A stretch of 64,000 bases of DNA from Carposina sasakii (GCA_014607495.2 CP053152.1:12073899-12137898); one strand, 5' to 3'; positions 11,365 to 24,344 are shown, numbered from the stretch's first letter. Numbers and translations: made by a program. The notes: generated from the letters alone by a model not told the origin.

Positions 11365-11570
11365 TTAAAGAAAAAACCCGACTGCGTAATTTTTTTGACC
11401 CAGTGTCTTACGATGACGAATCTAATAACACCTCTTAAGCTCAAATGCGACAAGCCGTTTAGGATCTAGAGCATCATGCTAAATAAATATACATACCTAC
11501 ATACAAACATACACATACACACAACTCGAAAAACATAACCCTCCTTCTGGCGAAGTCGGGTAAAAAATAA
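11365..11570 (+). repeat. Interspersed repeat (AAACCCGAC...CAAATGCGACAAGCCG)
   Basis: It begins AAAGAAAAAACCCGACTGCG and shares CTCAAATGCGACAAGCCG and a TCTAGAGC block with the reversed copy at 20927-21165. A run of CATACATAC-like units follows. The class is uncertain; it is non-coding. Confidence 0.55.
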
Positions 11571-13499
11571 ATTTAAGCGACTTTCGTATTTATTTGGTAG
11601 CGACTCTATGTAGGACATATGAAGCGGTGTCCGAAACGAGATGTGTTTATGTCATGGCCACATCCATGCTTTATAAAAAGCTTTATAAACACACAAACCT
11701 CAATGGTTTAAGTGGTGTTCCTGTTTTTTACACCTATGTAATGATTGATTGTAAAGTAATAATAATAATAAAAAAAAAACAAGCCAAGAATAAGATGTTG
11801 TATACCTATTCAATACACAGATAAACTTCGAAAATAAAATAGTATTCTGTTTCAAGAAACTGTACAAAAGTAAACAATTTTGTTATTTCACATCATATTT
11901 CTGCGAAAAAAAAAATCGTGTTCAAAGAGTAAAGACGAAGTTTTCACGGTGATTCATGATAACAATCACTCCTTCCCTTTATGTGCATCATTAATTTTCA
12001 AGAGTACACTCAGTAAGAGCGACCCGTTGACAGGACATTTTGTATTCTCTAGGCTTCATACTTTGACCTGCTACTCTCTTGATACAACTACGAAGGATAT
12101 GGGCACATGAAAACTCTAGTTATAATGGTGGAAAACTAATCATCTCCTGTGAAAAAGGAGTACATATTGTTTCTGACAAATCGAGGAAATTCTATTGCGG
12201 TTTCTCGCTGCATACCATCTTTAAGAATATTTCTAGTAATAAATCTAAGAGGCTATGGTAAGCGTGTCTATGGAATCTCCTTTATGATACTGTAGTTTTG
12301 GCCACCCCATTTCATTGATGTATGTAAATCTAATAGGAATCTACTGAATAATAGTTTAAAACGTCGTCGCTACCACATATATAACCCTCCATTACAGACG
12401 AGGTAAACTATTAGTTCTTACTTTACTTTTACTTACTTTACTCTCAGGTATGTCAGACGCATAGATGCGTCATTACTACCTTACATATTCATGATATCCT
12501 GAGCTCCTTACAACCATTAAGCCATAGATATACCAGCTTAACAGCATCGTGCTAAGGCAATGAGACAGGCACCGCGGGAAGCGTCCTTCATAGAGGGATT
12601 TTGTAATAAATACCCTCGTTTCCTTTATATTATGTGTAGCCCACATCGAACTGCAGGTGGCATTTATACGGAAGACAATAAACAAAAGGTATGCATTGTT
12701 TTGGTTGGGAACAAAATATTATATTTCATAAAAGGAGGTGCGATCTCTGGTTCATACGTTTTGGGTCTCCTTTTGTATCATCTGTGCTTTACTTTTATTA
12801 AAAGAACGAGAACTTTAAAGGCATTGCATGATAATTAAAAACTAGATTACCAAACCGTTATGTTATCAGGGAGGGGAAGACCAGACCATCGGATGCTCTT
12901 GGCGGCTTGGGGTATAAGTCACACCTGCCCTGTCGTAACTATAATATATGGTCTACCCTCTCGTGGGCAATATGGAAGGCTATGTACTTATATTAGACCA
13001 CAAACACTACCAGAGCACATCACCAAAGCTAAACTACAACATCAAATGGCCGAAACATAATTATTTGGCTATCTGATATACAGAGATATCATAAAGAAAA
13101 AGTTGTTGAATTCAGAAAATATACATTAAAAAAAATCTGAATTGCCACCTCAAGACTAGGTTAGGTAGGTACTTGTAACCGAAGAATTTATTTACCTACT
13201 TACTTCGCTAGGCTAATATTTTTGTTTCTTTATTATCGGGAACTTACACTGCCAGACTTTTATATTCAGATAACAGATTGCTTTTACGTGAGGGCCTGAG
13301 CTAAGGTGTAGGAATTGGGAAGAATACTAAACAATACTAGCATTTATGTTCTAAGAGAATAAAGATTGAATTACAATGCAGTTATCCTATTATTTTTCAG
13401 CGGAGTCGCAATGCAGTGTGGTGCCGGTACTGGCAACAAACTGAACATACTAAAATATTTATAAAATTGGACTATATTTTGTTTTACATACATACATAC
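11571..13499. other. No gene seen
   Basis: Several short frames occur on both strands, none with recognisable domains. A LINE-tail-like scrap at 12285-12330 (GGCCACCCCATTTC) resembles 62330-62360. Confidence 0.4.
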
Positions 13500-14110
13500 A
13501 TGTTATACACACGGCTGTGATCCCAAACAAAATCCAGGAATGTTGGGTCACGAAAAGGGGTCCTGTTTTTACAGTAGGGTTGTCAATCGTCCTGTTTTCC
13601 CAACACATGTCCTGCTTTTTGGGGTGTCCTGGGCTGTCCTGGATAGTTTTTAAGCATCGTCCTGAGTTTTAGAGTCCTGACACATTCGCTGTAGGCAGAA
13701 TTTCTAAGAGTGCCGACATCAGGTGAACGCCTAGTGCGACGACGCAAATAAGCGTCAGCGGCATCTCTAGAATGCCTAAAAGAAGCAAATACGTAATCGC
13801 CGGCACTGAATGTGTTAAATACCTATGTTTTAAAATTCGCACGCCACTAACTCGCCCCAATCGTATTGTCACTGGGCTCGCACATGTATAGTCGTGGCTT
13901 TTAATCGAAATGTCCTGGTATTTCTTTTTCAAATCCTGGTTTTCAAAGTTTAGAGATGGCAACCCTACCCTAAAGCCACGTTTAGCATTCAGATGTAAAT
14001 GTTTGGTGACAAGTTGCTTGCTTATCGCCTGAGAGCACGCCCCTAAATTCCCCAAACGACTCTTAGGGCATGCACGGAAGGATATGTAGCTGATGATGAT
14101 GTATTCTAGT
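13500..14110 (-). repeat. LINE 3'-UTR copy split by a MITE
   Basis: The pieces 13500-13574 and 13968-14110 together match the tail at 17155-17340 (GGGATCATAAAAGAGATCCC..., AGCCACGTTTAGCA..., GACTCTTA...CGGAAGGA...). The element at 13575-13967 has inserted between them. No coding part remains. Confidence 0.55.
13575..13967. mobile_element. hAT-like MITE (TAGGGTTG ends)
   Basis: The ends TAGGGTTGTCAATC and GATGGCAACCCTA are inverted with small mismatches and fit the TAGNG hAT terminus. The arms contain repeated GTCCTG/CAGGAC motifs. The 8-bp flanks match at only about half the positions, so the target duplication has decayed. Confidence 0.55.
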
Positions 14111-14622
14111 GAAACCCATCTGTGCAAAAACAAAAAATCTATCTGTAGGCCATAAAGATTTGAGATCTTTAGGGTTATCTCTTCGATCATTATATTTGAT
14201 CGAAGGGTTATCTACTTAATAGTGTTGACTCTTATTACGTATCTATTTGAAAGTGTTATCTAGATTTCCGCCTATGTACCTACTCATGTGGTTTACAATC
14301 ACTATGCTTTATAATAAATTATAATTAATTTCTGGATACAGACTATGAAATTTTTCATAGCAATAAGATTTTTAGCTTCGAGGGAAAATAAATGTAATGC
14401 TTATATTTCATCGATAGAATATACGATGTTGAAGGCGCGCCAGAGTGGAGTTATTACTTTAATTTACTAGCATGATTTATTGCAGGAGCAACTAATTACA
14501 CTTCAATGGAACTACCTATAAACGAGAACAGTTTAATATTTATTGTTTTATTAAAGTTTTCGTTAGAGTTATGACATGACTACATTGTAGTGAACCAGAT
14601 TGTTAGAAGACTTTCGAAACTA
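14111..14622. other. No gene seen
   Basis: AT-rich spacer between repeats, with nothing recognisable. Confidence 0.4.
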
Positions 14623-14860
14623 TCCTACTAATATTATAAACGCGAAAGTTTGTAAGTATAGATGGATGGATGTTTGTTACTCTCTCGCGTAAAAACGGCT
14701 GGAGCGATTTTAATAAAATTTGGTATGGAGTTAGCTGATAACCTGGATTAACTACATACATTGGCTACTTTTTATCAAGGGAAAATATTTTTACCCTGGA
14801 TAATTTAGACATTTTATTTTTTCGTCAGTCTACGTGGACGAAGTCGCGGGCGTCCACTAG
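14623..14860 (+). mobile_element. Non-autonomous Helitron, complete ends
   Basis: The host A at 14622 is followed by the TCCTACTAATATTATAAA 5' end. The 3' end is a hairpin (GTGGACG/CGTCCAC around 14834-14857) then CTAG|T. Insertion between A and T, with no target duplication, is the Helitron rule. A shorter sister is at 35012-35236. The GACGAAGTCGCGGGC core is also found at the end of the helicase-bearing element at 43846-44681, which supports the class. Confidence 0.8.
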
Positions 14861-15004
14861 TAGGTAATATTTACTCTTAGGTGTAATCGTAGATCTTAAC
14901 TAAAAGTCAGATCATTGATTATTCTAAGAAATATCTGAAATTCTAATAACCAAGAAGGCTAGTTTTTTAAGTAAACCCGTTAGGGCATAACATTTCCATG
15001 TATA

Positions 15005-15379
15005 CAGGATGTTTTTTAGTTGCCACCCTTAACAAAGGGTACGTACTGTATACATCAAATAAAGTGAATTTATACCAAAAAAATGCTGGGAAATGATGTA
15101 AATTTTTTTGAAAAAAATTTTTTTTTTCATTACTTGATCGGGCGAAATTTATATTGTTTATGCTGGTTTTTTCATAGACAGATACTAAATTTCTCGTGAA
15201 AAAATCTTGCTACACGCATCAATGTGAATTTATGTAGAAAAACGCAGTCTATTTACTTAACTTTGGACCCTAATATTTTGGAAACCAGACACTTCCCAGG
15301 TATGCTTTCATGGAGAAAAATGATCGTGATGATGAGGAGATTCCGTAATTTTCGGGAACGTTGACGACCAAAAATCATG
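15005..15379 (+). mobile_element. MITE with TA target site (CAGGATGTTTTTTAG family), copy 1
   Basis: It starts CAGGATGTTTTTTAGTTGCC after TA and ends GACGACCAAAAATCATG before TA. Internal landmarks are CAAAGGGTACGTACTG, TTTTTTCATAGACAGATA and GGAAACCAGACACTTCCCAG. Copies are at 16797-17123, 26047-26399, 53696-54076 and 60212-60485. The AAAATGATCGTGATG block links it to the 7028/39846 family. Confidence 0.75.
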
Positions 15380-15524
15380 TATAGGAAGGTACTATACGAG
15401 TAGATCGAGACCGTCAAAGTTTCAAGACATAACAAGGAAGTTCTTTTACATTCTAATTCCTGAATAAATCTTACATAAGTGTATCAACACTACACTGTTG
15501 CCAAAAGTAAAACGGCTGTTTTCT

Positions 15525-15600
15525 CTAAAGAAATTAAAATAATATTTTAGAGACAAGCTCGCCACTGAATATTTTCTTTTATAATTACGATACTGATATT
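15525..15600 (+). repeat. LINE tail scrap (AGAGA-AAGCTCGCC family)
   Basis: The TAGAGACAAGCTCGCCACTG block matches 23925-24040 (better preserved), 32265-32360 and 33205-33250. These look like the 3' UTR of a non-LTR element. Confidence 0.45.
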
Positions 15601-16796
15601 AATTATTTACGTACATGAAGGAATAAGAACATCCAAACATTTTTAGGTAATTTTGAGGAAAAATTTGTTTAACACTACAGAACATAATATGGTTAATGGC
15701 ACACCTAGATATTATAAAGTATGCTCCTGTATTACACCGTTAGTTCTGCATAACAATGCAAACCATGTACCGTTTATAGCTGGGAGACATAGGCTGCTCG
15801 GACTTTCCTTCTAGACTCGTTTTAGGAGTGAATTATAAAGGGTGTCCGAGAAATTCTAGAAGGTTCCCTATACATTTGAAGAGAGAGGTGGAATAACTGC
15901 TACTAAGGTATGGTTTTATTTACAGAAGGTAGCGGAACAATAATTTTGTGAATTGATTTACTATTCATGCCAGACCTTCGTAAGAAAAAACGTAAATTAT
16001 CTAACAACAGAATTGTTTGATGTCTTATATTTTTGTTTATGATTAGTTTTAATTCTATTTATTTATATTAGTATTATCATAAGTACACATTTTTATCACG
16101 AAATATTCGCATGTGTTATATTAATTTATGTATCAATTTGTGATAAGCATATAGGAACTAATTGCCATAATATATGCAGCTAATATCCGAGAAGCTGCAA
16201 GCAAGCTACAAAACGCACCAAATATAGCAAAAGCAGACACAAAGAACGCGTGAAAACCATTCGTCGCTCCTAGATGAATGTGACCGAAAAAGTTTATATT
16301 TTAACAGTACCTAATTATCTACTCAAGCTATCCTCCAAGTCTCTAATAAATTGTCATGATGAATTTACAAGCTTATCTCGACAAATGGGGCTTATCCCAA
16401 GAAGTTTTAACTGTACCTATAGAGTAAAACAGACCTTAGCAGAATGGATTAGTCGATCTTTAAAGCAGGGAAATAAATTATATAAAAAGGTTTCGGGTTG
16501 GAATGGTCACATAGTCACGAATTATAATATTACACTGATAATCATACGAAACGTATTTTGTTATAATCTAACTCCTGTGGCTTGTGTGACTTGTTCCAAA
16601 TAATCCAATCGTTGTATCTTATGAATTGTTCCATTTTAGCCTATACTATATTTAAATCAACAAACTGGTAACCTAGCTCGCAAATATAAATTATCTTGAT
16701 TGAAACTGACCGCACTGGAGCCGCTAAGGAGAGTTCAGAATATGTTCCTCGTATTTTATTGTTCATCGCTCGTAAATAGTTCAATCGTAAATCGTA
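15601..16796. other. No gene supported
   Basis: A 109-codon frame at 16274-16603 begins with ATG but has no recognisable domain or neighbouring splice logic, so it is left unannotated. The rest is AT-rich. Confidence 0.4.
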
Positions 16797-17123
16797 TTTT
16801 TCTCCATGGAATCATACCTGGGAAGTGTCTGGTTCCCAAGATATTATGGTCCAAAGTTGAGTAAATAGACTGCGTTTTTCTGCATAAATGCACATAGACA
16901 CGCGTAGCAAGATTTTTTTACGAAAAATAATTATTAATATCTGTCTATAAAAAAACTAACATAAACACTGACTGAACACTATAAATTTCGTACGATCAAG
17001 TAATTAAAAATAAGTTTCATTTTTTTTTCATCTTTTCCCAACTATTTTTTTGGCATAAACTTACTTTATTTGATGTTAGAGTAACGTACCCTTCGCTAAG
17101 GATGGCAACGAAAAAACATCCTG
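16797..17123 (-). mobile_element. MITE copy 2 (CAGGATG family), left end missing
   Basis: Reversed copy of 15005-15379: it enters at TTTCTCCATGGAATCATACC and ends AAAAAACATCCTG before TA. The outer part, with the GACGACCAAAAATCA end, is missing. Confidence 0.7.
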
Positions 17124-17154
17124 TATAGTTACATCATATAGTCAGACCGAGAAC

Positions 17155-17340
17155 CAGTGTTTTTACATACATTCATATACACGTCTCTGTTCCCGAAATG
17201 GGATAGTCAGAACTTGGGATCATAAAAGAGATCCCACAGCCACGTTTAGCAAAGCAGAGATAGATATAAATGATCACTGACAAATTCTCTAAAGACTCTT
17301 ACGACACGTACGGAAGGAGATGAAGCCGATATATTTGTAG
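17155..17340 (-). repeat. LINE 3'-UTR copy
   Basis: It shares CAGCCACGTTTAGCA and the CTCTTACGACACGTACGGA block with 13968-14110 and with the opposite-strand copy at 62205-62390. Confidence 0.55.
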
Positions 17341-19719
17341 TTCAGATGTGACCAGTGTTTTATGTTGAAAGGAAAAAGTATCTCGTGAATATAAAATTTT
17401 AAAGCCAAGGCTTTTTTAAATCATCGTCAACAAAATAATTGACTGCGAGAGATAACAATAAAACTTAATCAAATGACTTCAAACAAAAGGGTTTCGACGG
17501 CCTTGAATAACAAACAAATGAATTTAGTTTAATTTTGCCTATTTCACCAAGCTTAGAGAGTAAAGGAAAGTGTTAAATAAAACGTCGGATCTTATTCCGT
17601 CTTCGTGTTAGATTTGTAGCAAATTATGCAGCATATTCCGAAATATGAAACTTATTCTTCGTGGCTACTTGCTGAAGTTCGGTACATTGTTCCGGCCAAC
17701 CACATGTCATGGTTTTGTACAGTTGGTGTAATAAAATTCACTAGGGTACCACAAAAAAAAAACATCAAAAAGCCCTCTCCAAAAGTTACAGTAAATTCGT
17801 GAGATCGATGACATTTTGATGAAACTTAAATCACATTGTGCTCCCCGACGCGGTTAACACAAAAATTCTTGTCGTACAGGAAAAAATCCCTTTGGGCCAA
17901 ACAACAAAAATTGTGGCACGAGACACATTGACCGCTCCATTGTGTCGTTTTATTGCTGAAAGCCCGATTATTTTGCCGGAACGAATCTTTAAAATCTCAT
18001 TTATTCAAAACTCTGCCGTAACGCCCAAGTTTAAAACACAAATTTGTCCAAAGTTAACGATGAACTGACGATTTTTTAGGATCTACGTCGTCCCCTTGAG
18101 TCATCCAGAAAAGGTTGATTTGAAAGGTGTTCTAAATGTAGTTGCATAAAGTTGACATAGAGCTAGCTGATCGTGGAAGTAGTTTGGAGTGGAGCTCGAA
18201 GTACCCGCGAGCTGTCACGCGCCCATATTGTCGGGAAAAAATGATAGCGTAGGTACCGGCAAAAAGGTGGTCTGGTGACTGTAGACAATTCTGATAAGAA
18301 ACACCATCACCTGTTGTTAAAAAGGAAATGATGGCAAGAAATGAGGGCGCCTAAAGAATTTCTCTGATTCTTTGTTTTGGTCTAGGTATGATTATTATTA
18401 TCCTTAGACCCAGTCTCTGTCTTTCGACATCGATGTCTTTCGTATCGACGCGGATGGAGTCGCGGATAAAAGTTAATCCTAAGTCCTATTTTCGGGATTT
18501 CGTGCTGACATGTAAGTTTCTTACAGCGACATAGAAAACCAGTATTGATCTGCCACTGATGTCATAAATTTGAAAATATATTTAGACATACAATTAATTA
18601 CTATAGTCGATACCGAAGAAGCATCTGCACCAATAAATGGACATAGTAAACACTTCCCACAGCTACCGTGGTCTGGTATTATCTGATCAATAAACAAATA
18701 AAGGTATTTTTATGGCCGGCATCACTGGTCTTCGGTTAATTAACGCCCACTATTTAAAAGTACCGATATTTACGAGAGTGGGATGTTACTTACAAATTAA
18801 TAGGCATTGAGAAAAAAATGTTTGGGGGACTAAGCACTTACATCAATTGAAATTAAAACGCAATGTAAAGAAGTTAGTGAAAATGTGTATCACTTTTTAT
18901 AGTTATTCACGTAAATAATGACGAAAAAAGATACATTACATAGTATATGAAACAAATAAAATTGAACTGTGTCTGTATTGGCAACACCGAACAAAGATAA
19001 GGTACATCCATAGTTAGTTAATTTGGATAATGGAATATTAATAACAAGGATTATTAAAGTAAATGTGTATCATAACGTGTATGCAACTATAAAGCTGACC
19101 TTAACATAAAAGAAGTGAAATAATATTATGATCCTCCGATTTTAAGTAGGCAAATGCAATAAAAATCCCATAATGAAATCAGCGTTAAACGCACTATACG
19201 CCTCGTAGCTAATTTATTGGGTTATTAATATTGAGCATGGAACTCTGAAAAAGATTCTATTAAACTCCTGCTGCAGTGTGAAAGAGAATTTTCTCGAAAC
19301 TTGTAAACTTTTCAAATTATGTAAGTTTCTAAAGTTGCAAACTTAAGTGATAGCGGCTATTTGATATCCTTTGTTGCCTACTAACAAGAACCTGGATAGA
19401 AAGTTACCTAGTTCAGGTTTAATAGGGTTTATAGATATATTTCGGATAGGAGATCTAATCACAAGTCCTATTAGAAACTTGGAAGTTCTGGTCTAACAAT
19501 ACGACTAACATAAATTAAGTTTATTGTTTTCCTTCAACTCTATTTCAACAGAAATTAGGTTTCTTTAAGTTTTAGAATTTATGATTCGTAAGGATATATT
19601 CTGATCACTGAGCACCTAGTGCCTCCGTTCAAATGAAATATTTGGTGAAACATGTAGTGGGTTAAAGACACTTAGAGAGTCTAGATTTTGTGTTTTATAT
19701 GTTTGGAATTAGTTAGTAT
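17341..19719. other. No gene; unique block near 17820-18260
   Basis: No supportable CDS. The block around 17820-18260 is unique in the window, more GC-balanced and free of known repeats, so it could be regulatory. This is a weak inference from composition only. Confidence 0.35.
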
Positions 19720-19735
19720 TTGGGTGCAGCAATAT

Positions 19736-19790
19736 ACGTCGTGGGTTCGATTCCCACTCGGGTGAGGAATTTTTTCAATTTTTTTAATTA
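19736..19790 (+). repeat. SINE head fragment
   Basis: GTCGTGGGTTCGATTCCCAC followed by TCGGGTGAGGAATTTTTTC matches the tRNA-like head and T-rich tail of the SINEs at 3169-3318 and 3496-3645, here on the plus strand and truncated. Confidence 0.6.
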
Positions 19791-20334
19791 AATAATACGT
19801 ATCAATAAATAAAATATGACTAAAATACTGCTAATTGGTCCAAGGCTGACCTTTTTGGACGTGTCGGGAATTTAAATAAAACCAGTTCTTTAAAACTAAT
19901 TAAGAAGGCAATTCGCCAGTTATTTATCGTCTGGTAACCAAAATAATATGGAGGCCTTATCGAAGTTGGCAGAGGAAATTGGGAGGAGGGTTTATACCCT
20001 GCTCTTTATGGGAGAACCGATTCAATCTTATTTGGTTTTGCATTTACTGCTTATTGAAACTTAATAAACAAAATGTAGACGTAAATACGAACTATTGTGC
20101 AGACCATTTTATTGTTATAAATGTGTTTGGATGGAAAGTACTGAAATTAGAAAAGACAGGTACGTGTAAAATATTTAAAATATACGAATATTAGGATTTT
20201 CACTTGGCAAAAGTTCTGTCATTCAAAGAATTTACTTGTCATATGTCCTTTCTTTCCTTTTCTTATAATCTACTCTTTTAACGCTCCAATACCCTACATA
20301 TTGACAACATAGTCCAAAATACAAACTGCGGTCA
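19791..20334. other. No gene seen
   Basis: AT-rich DNA; the 71-codon frame at 19979-20194 lacks any recognisable feature. Confidence 0.4.
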
Positions 20335-20452
20335 CCAACCCGACTGCCCAGCGCGGTGACTATGAGCAAATACCTCCCATGGCAGTCTTGTGGCGTGCCC
20401 TGGGGGAGGATTACGTCTAGCAGTGGACTGCAATAGGCTGATGATGATGACC
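20335..20452 (+). repeat. LINE 3' end with GATGATGAT tail
   Basis: CTTGTGGCGTGCCCTGGGGG, AGCAGTGGACTGCAATAGGC and a TGATGATGATGA tail are the common 3' end of an RTE-like lepidopteran LINE. The same tail, split by a MITE, is at 62500-62880. Confidence 0.65.
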
Positions 20453-20926
20453 CTACATGTGGACAATAATGTTTTCTTATTATATTATAGTTACATTGTC
20501 TCCTTAACCAATCAAATTATCGATAGAAAATTTTCAGTTATAAAGATACAGTAATATCGATTACCTAATAATTCTATTGATCGATGCTCAATGCACATAT
20601 CAAGATATGAAAGTATGGCGGCATCATTAATTCTATGGAGATCACATCTCGCATGATGATAGATTTCATAAGCTATTCTTATAAAAAATAATCTTAGAAT
20701 GTTAAGCCTACGCATATGTTTCAAACAATAGCAGGAGATAGCAGCATAAAACAATAACATGCTTGTAAAGAAAATAATATAAAGTAGACTATGTTCTGCT
20801 CCGATGAGTTATTGCTTGCAATTTGAATTCAATCACAGGCTATTTACTGATTTTATTGTCTCATTGATAGGCATTGAGTTACTAAGCGAAACTCAAATGC
20901 ACCTGTTGAATATCAATCGGGGGTAG

Positions 20927-21165
20927 GAGTCTTTATTTGTAATGGGACAGCTACGTTTTGGGGACCACGATGTATGTACGAATGATTATTGCTATTTATT
21001 ATAACTGCATTGGAGGAGGATATAATGTTTTTCAAGTGTATTTTTGTATGTAACTTTGTATGTATATTTTTTTGGCACGCTCTAGAGTCGGCTTGTCGCA
21101 TTTGAGATTGAGTCAAGTGACAAAAATTTTTATGCCGTCGGTTTCTTTAAGTATATGAGATACAC
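20927..21165 (-). repeat. Interspersed repeat, copy of 11365-11570
   Basis: Reversed copy sharing CTCAAATGCGACAAGCCG and the AAAGAAACCGACGGC start. A perfect target duplication was not found. Confidence 0.5.
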
Positions 21166-21723
21166 CAATTTTTATGTAAAGAAACTCTGCGTGAAGATTG
21201 AAAACTCGCGATGGTAACTTATGGACGTAATTAAGATGGCCTATCGAAACATTTACTTTGTCTAAACTATTATTAGTCTTCAATAATCACACCACCAGAT
21301 CTTGAAGTCAAGACTTCTTAAACAAATGATTAAAAAGCCACAGCACAGCTTTGACGGCTACTTTTGAAACGCGGACATACTTAGATTGACAATCGTTGAT
21401 AACATTTTGTTGCAACCGGCCACGTGTACACCTTTACCAACTTAACGTTTCATTAATATGGGGCGCCACTTTCTATTTATTTATAAAACTCCGCGTAATG
21501 CTTTTTAGGTGGACATGACTTGTTTAAAATTGTAGATTTAAGTTTGTAGATCTGTCTAAAGTCCCATTAACAAATGGACAGGTTTAGGAAGGTGAATTGA
21601 TTATTGTGATAAGTCACTCCCACTATTAACCACGTACGAGTATCTAGGCTTTTTCTAGTAACGGTGACAAACACCATCCGGAAACGGAATAGGTGTTTTT
21701 TAAATTGTTTTCTGAGGGCGTAT

Positions 21724-21960
21724 ATCTCCTCATTTCTGATTCGATCACGCAGAGAGATCCCAAGCATAGCTCCATTATAATTAATTTGCTGTCATAAAAA
21801 ATTATTTGTCTTCATGAACTATTGGTACTATTGTAGTACCAATCAAGTCCGACAGTCACCCTGTCGGGTTAATTAAAAAAGTTAAAAAAGGTTAAAAAAG
21901 TTATTATAATGGAGCTATGCTTGGGATCTCTCTGCGTGATCGAATCAGAAATGAGGAGAT
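21724..21960. repeat. 57-bp perfect inverted repeat with structured loop
   Basis: 21724-21780 is the exact reverse complement of 21904-21960. Both encode the start of the LINE segment MLGISLRDRIRNEEI. The 123-bp loop holds two smaller hairpins: 21821-21843 (10-bp stem, 3-nt loop) and 21849-21867 (CCGACAG/CTGTCGG). The long arms are most simply explained by inversion during LINE insertion. Confidence 0.9.
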
Positions 21961-22250
21961 CCGCAAACGTACAAAGATCACCGACATAACTCAACGGTCC
22001 AGCAAGCTGAAGTGGCAATGGGCAGGGCACATAGCTCGAAGAACTGATGGCCGATGGAGTCGGAAAGTTCTAGAGTGGATACCATGTATCGGCAAGCGCA
22101 GCGTGGGTAGGCCACCCGCGAGGTGGACGGATGACCTGGCCAAGGTCGCGGGCTTCGGTTGGATGCAGGCTGCTTCCGACCGGTCGGAGTGGAGGTTGTT
22201 GGGGGAGGCCTATGTCCAACAGTGGACTTCTCAGGGCTGTAAATGATGAT
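21911..22250 (+). pseudogene. LINE reverse transcriptase C-terminus (RTE-like), truncated
   Basis: A 109-codon open frame starts at 21917 and ends in a natural stop near 22246. Its segments MLGISLRDRIRNEEI, KWQWAGHIARRTDGRW, GRPPARWTDDLAK and the YVQQWTS end are typical of the tail behind the reverse transcriptase domain of lepidopteran endonuclease-RT LINEs. The ATGATGATGATA tail follows directly. The 5' part (endonuclease, RT core) is missing, so the copy is dead. The frame is intact, which suggests a fairly recent insertion. Its 5' edge is the right arm of the 57-bp inverted repeat. Confidence 0.85.
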
Positions 22251-23924
22251 GATGATATTCATTCAGATAGGAGTCTTTTTACATTTTATTTATCCTAATC
22301 TAGAAAACTATTGGTAGTTGACTATTAGTAGGTTATTGTCACTGCATTACGATTAATAAAAGTACTTCTTCTGTTACACCCTGTACCTATAAGTCCGACA
22401 GCCACGCTACTAAATCAACCAGTCATCAACCGACCGGTAGGTACATGAAACATGAAGTAAGAAAACTATCTGTGGGCAATTAAAGGTCCAATCAGCCGAT
22501 CAAATTGGTCAGCACACGAAGTCTAAACACGTCTAAATACCAGCAATTTCGAACTACTCGTAGATCTAATTGCACTTCGCCTTCCTCGTGGCGGCGTATC
22601 AAAGTGAACTGCTCCAGATCTCCGGTAAAAGAAACCAGTTGACATTCCTCAGCTACCGAAGCCGCTGTCAATTTCCGATAGCATCAGGGATACTGGCATC
22701 CGATGAAATGGCTCCTACGAATGTCCAGTAGTATTTTTCCTTACATTGTTATAGGAGCTTGAATAAATGGTACTTACATGGGGATGCCGCGAACTGCCGA
22801 GTATTTTTATGACGGCAGACTCTGGATGTGTTCAGATAATTTGAGATAAGACTATTTTTATAATGGAGTTAGGTCGTACTACTCGTATGAGTATGACTAC
22901 ATTGTCCCGTGTACCAATGCACAAAAAAAAATGTTAGTTCCGAAATTAGGCATGGAGTTAGTATTCTATGAAACGGACTCTAATATAATCCTTTTTAAGC
23001 ATCTTTTTCAATAAAATTCTATATTTGTTGGAACTTCAAGCTTTTCGTATTGGCTTAAACATTTTATTCTTTGTACCATCAAATTTATAAAAATAAATAC
23101 AAATAAACCATCAAGGGTGGCCTGCAATCTAAGGCAATAGGAACAGATATAACATGAATGTCTAGTCTACTGCACCGACCAATCAGCTGTGAGGACGCGC
23201 GCAGGTGCGCGTGCGCTCCGTTGAACAGGAGTGCAACGAAAAAAAGTTGTTTTTTAAGCGTAAAGCGGAACATTTATAAATAGCGCCAGCGATGCATGTT
23301 ACCCTTTTGAGAGGATGTTAGAGGTCCTCGTCCTCTCTAGGCGAGTAAATGAACTAATTTTAAATGCGCTTGCATATTTTCTTTTGAACACGCTTTAGCG
23401 GAAAAGTTGCGGGAGTAATTAGTGAAAAATAAACCCCGTCAGTTGCAGGCTAGTTTACCTAATTTATATGCGAGTAAAAACGTGGTGTTTTATATGTAAA
23501 GTAACGTACGATAATGAATAAATAGAACTTCGGCATATTCACTACCCAAGGAAAAAAATCTAAGGAAAAAAATCTTTTAGTCTAACCTAATGTCCAAAAC
23601 ATAATGACAGTTTATATTAAAATCGTGACCACATGTAATGACCGTGACTGATGCATAAGTGTGTTGTCCTATGTGGGCATGGGAAGAAAATTTAATAAAT
23701 TCACATTATAATATAAAGATTGGGTTTTATTGTCTTTTCAAGTGGAATAGATCTATTGCGGCCATAAAGTATTTTGTGATTTACCAAATAATAACAGCCT
23801 ACGAAATTATTTTAAGTAGGTATTTTTATTATTCTGAGTAAAGTACTGAATATTTTGGGGTATTTATAAGTAAATAATTTTTAAAAAATTTAAATAATAA
23901 TTTTCTTTGTACCTAATGGTTTGC
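22251..23924. other. No gene seen
   Basis: Unique AT-rich sequence. Two TACTCGTA octamers lie at 22555-22562 and 22880-22887. Confidence 0.4.
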
Positions 23925-24040
23925 TGGAAGAAATCTCTTTTAGAGATAAGCTCGCCTTTGTACTATTTTTTTACAACTTACTGTCTATGATAAAAATTTA
24001 TGTGTACAATAAAGACTACCAAAGAATACTAAATAAGTAA
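23925..24040 (+). repeat. LINE 3' tail (AGAGATAAGCTCGCC family)
   Basis: GAAGAAATCTCTTTTAGAGA followed by TAAGCTCGCCTTTGTAC and a later CAATAAAGA looks like a LINE 3' UTR ending in a polyadenylation signal. Weaker copies are at 15525, 32265 and 33205. Confidence 0.5.
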
Positions 24041-24344
24041 ATAATCAGGCACAAACTTTACTTGTTTAGTATAATAAATACACGCAAACATTCGAGAAAA
24101 TTGTGCAGAAAGCACAAAAGGTAATTTATGGAGTAGATACTTAGCCCCTGATTCCCAATCTGATCTCGATGGCGCTTGCCGGGCAAATGAAAATACGAGT
24201 GGGGGTGTTCAAATATGAATCAAGTAGACTCTTTCTCACCAACCTTCTTCACAATGCAGCACAAAAACGAGATGGTTGCGGTACCAATACGACAATGCCT
24301 AGACTTGAAGAAATGTGATAACTAATACGTAGATTATAAATCTA

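Noticed and set aside
13669..14190. 173-codon minus-strand open frame
   Set aside because: It runs through a hAT-like MITE and a LINE tail, has no recognisable domain, and the sequence is explained by the repeats.
16274..16603. 109-codon plus-strand frame with ATG
   Set aside because: No domain, low-complexity residue pattern, and no splice or UTR context. Chance frames of this length are expected in 64 kb.
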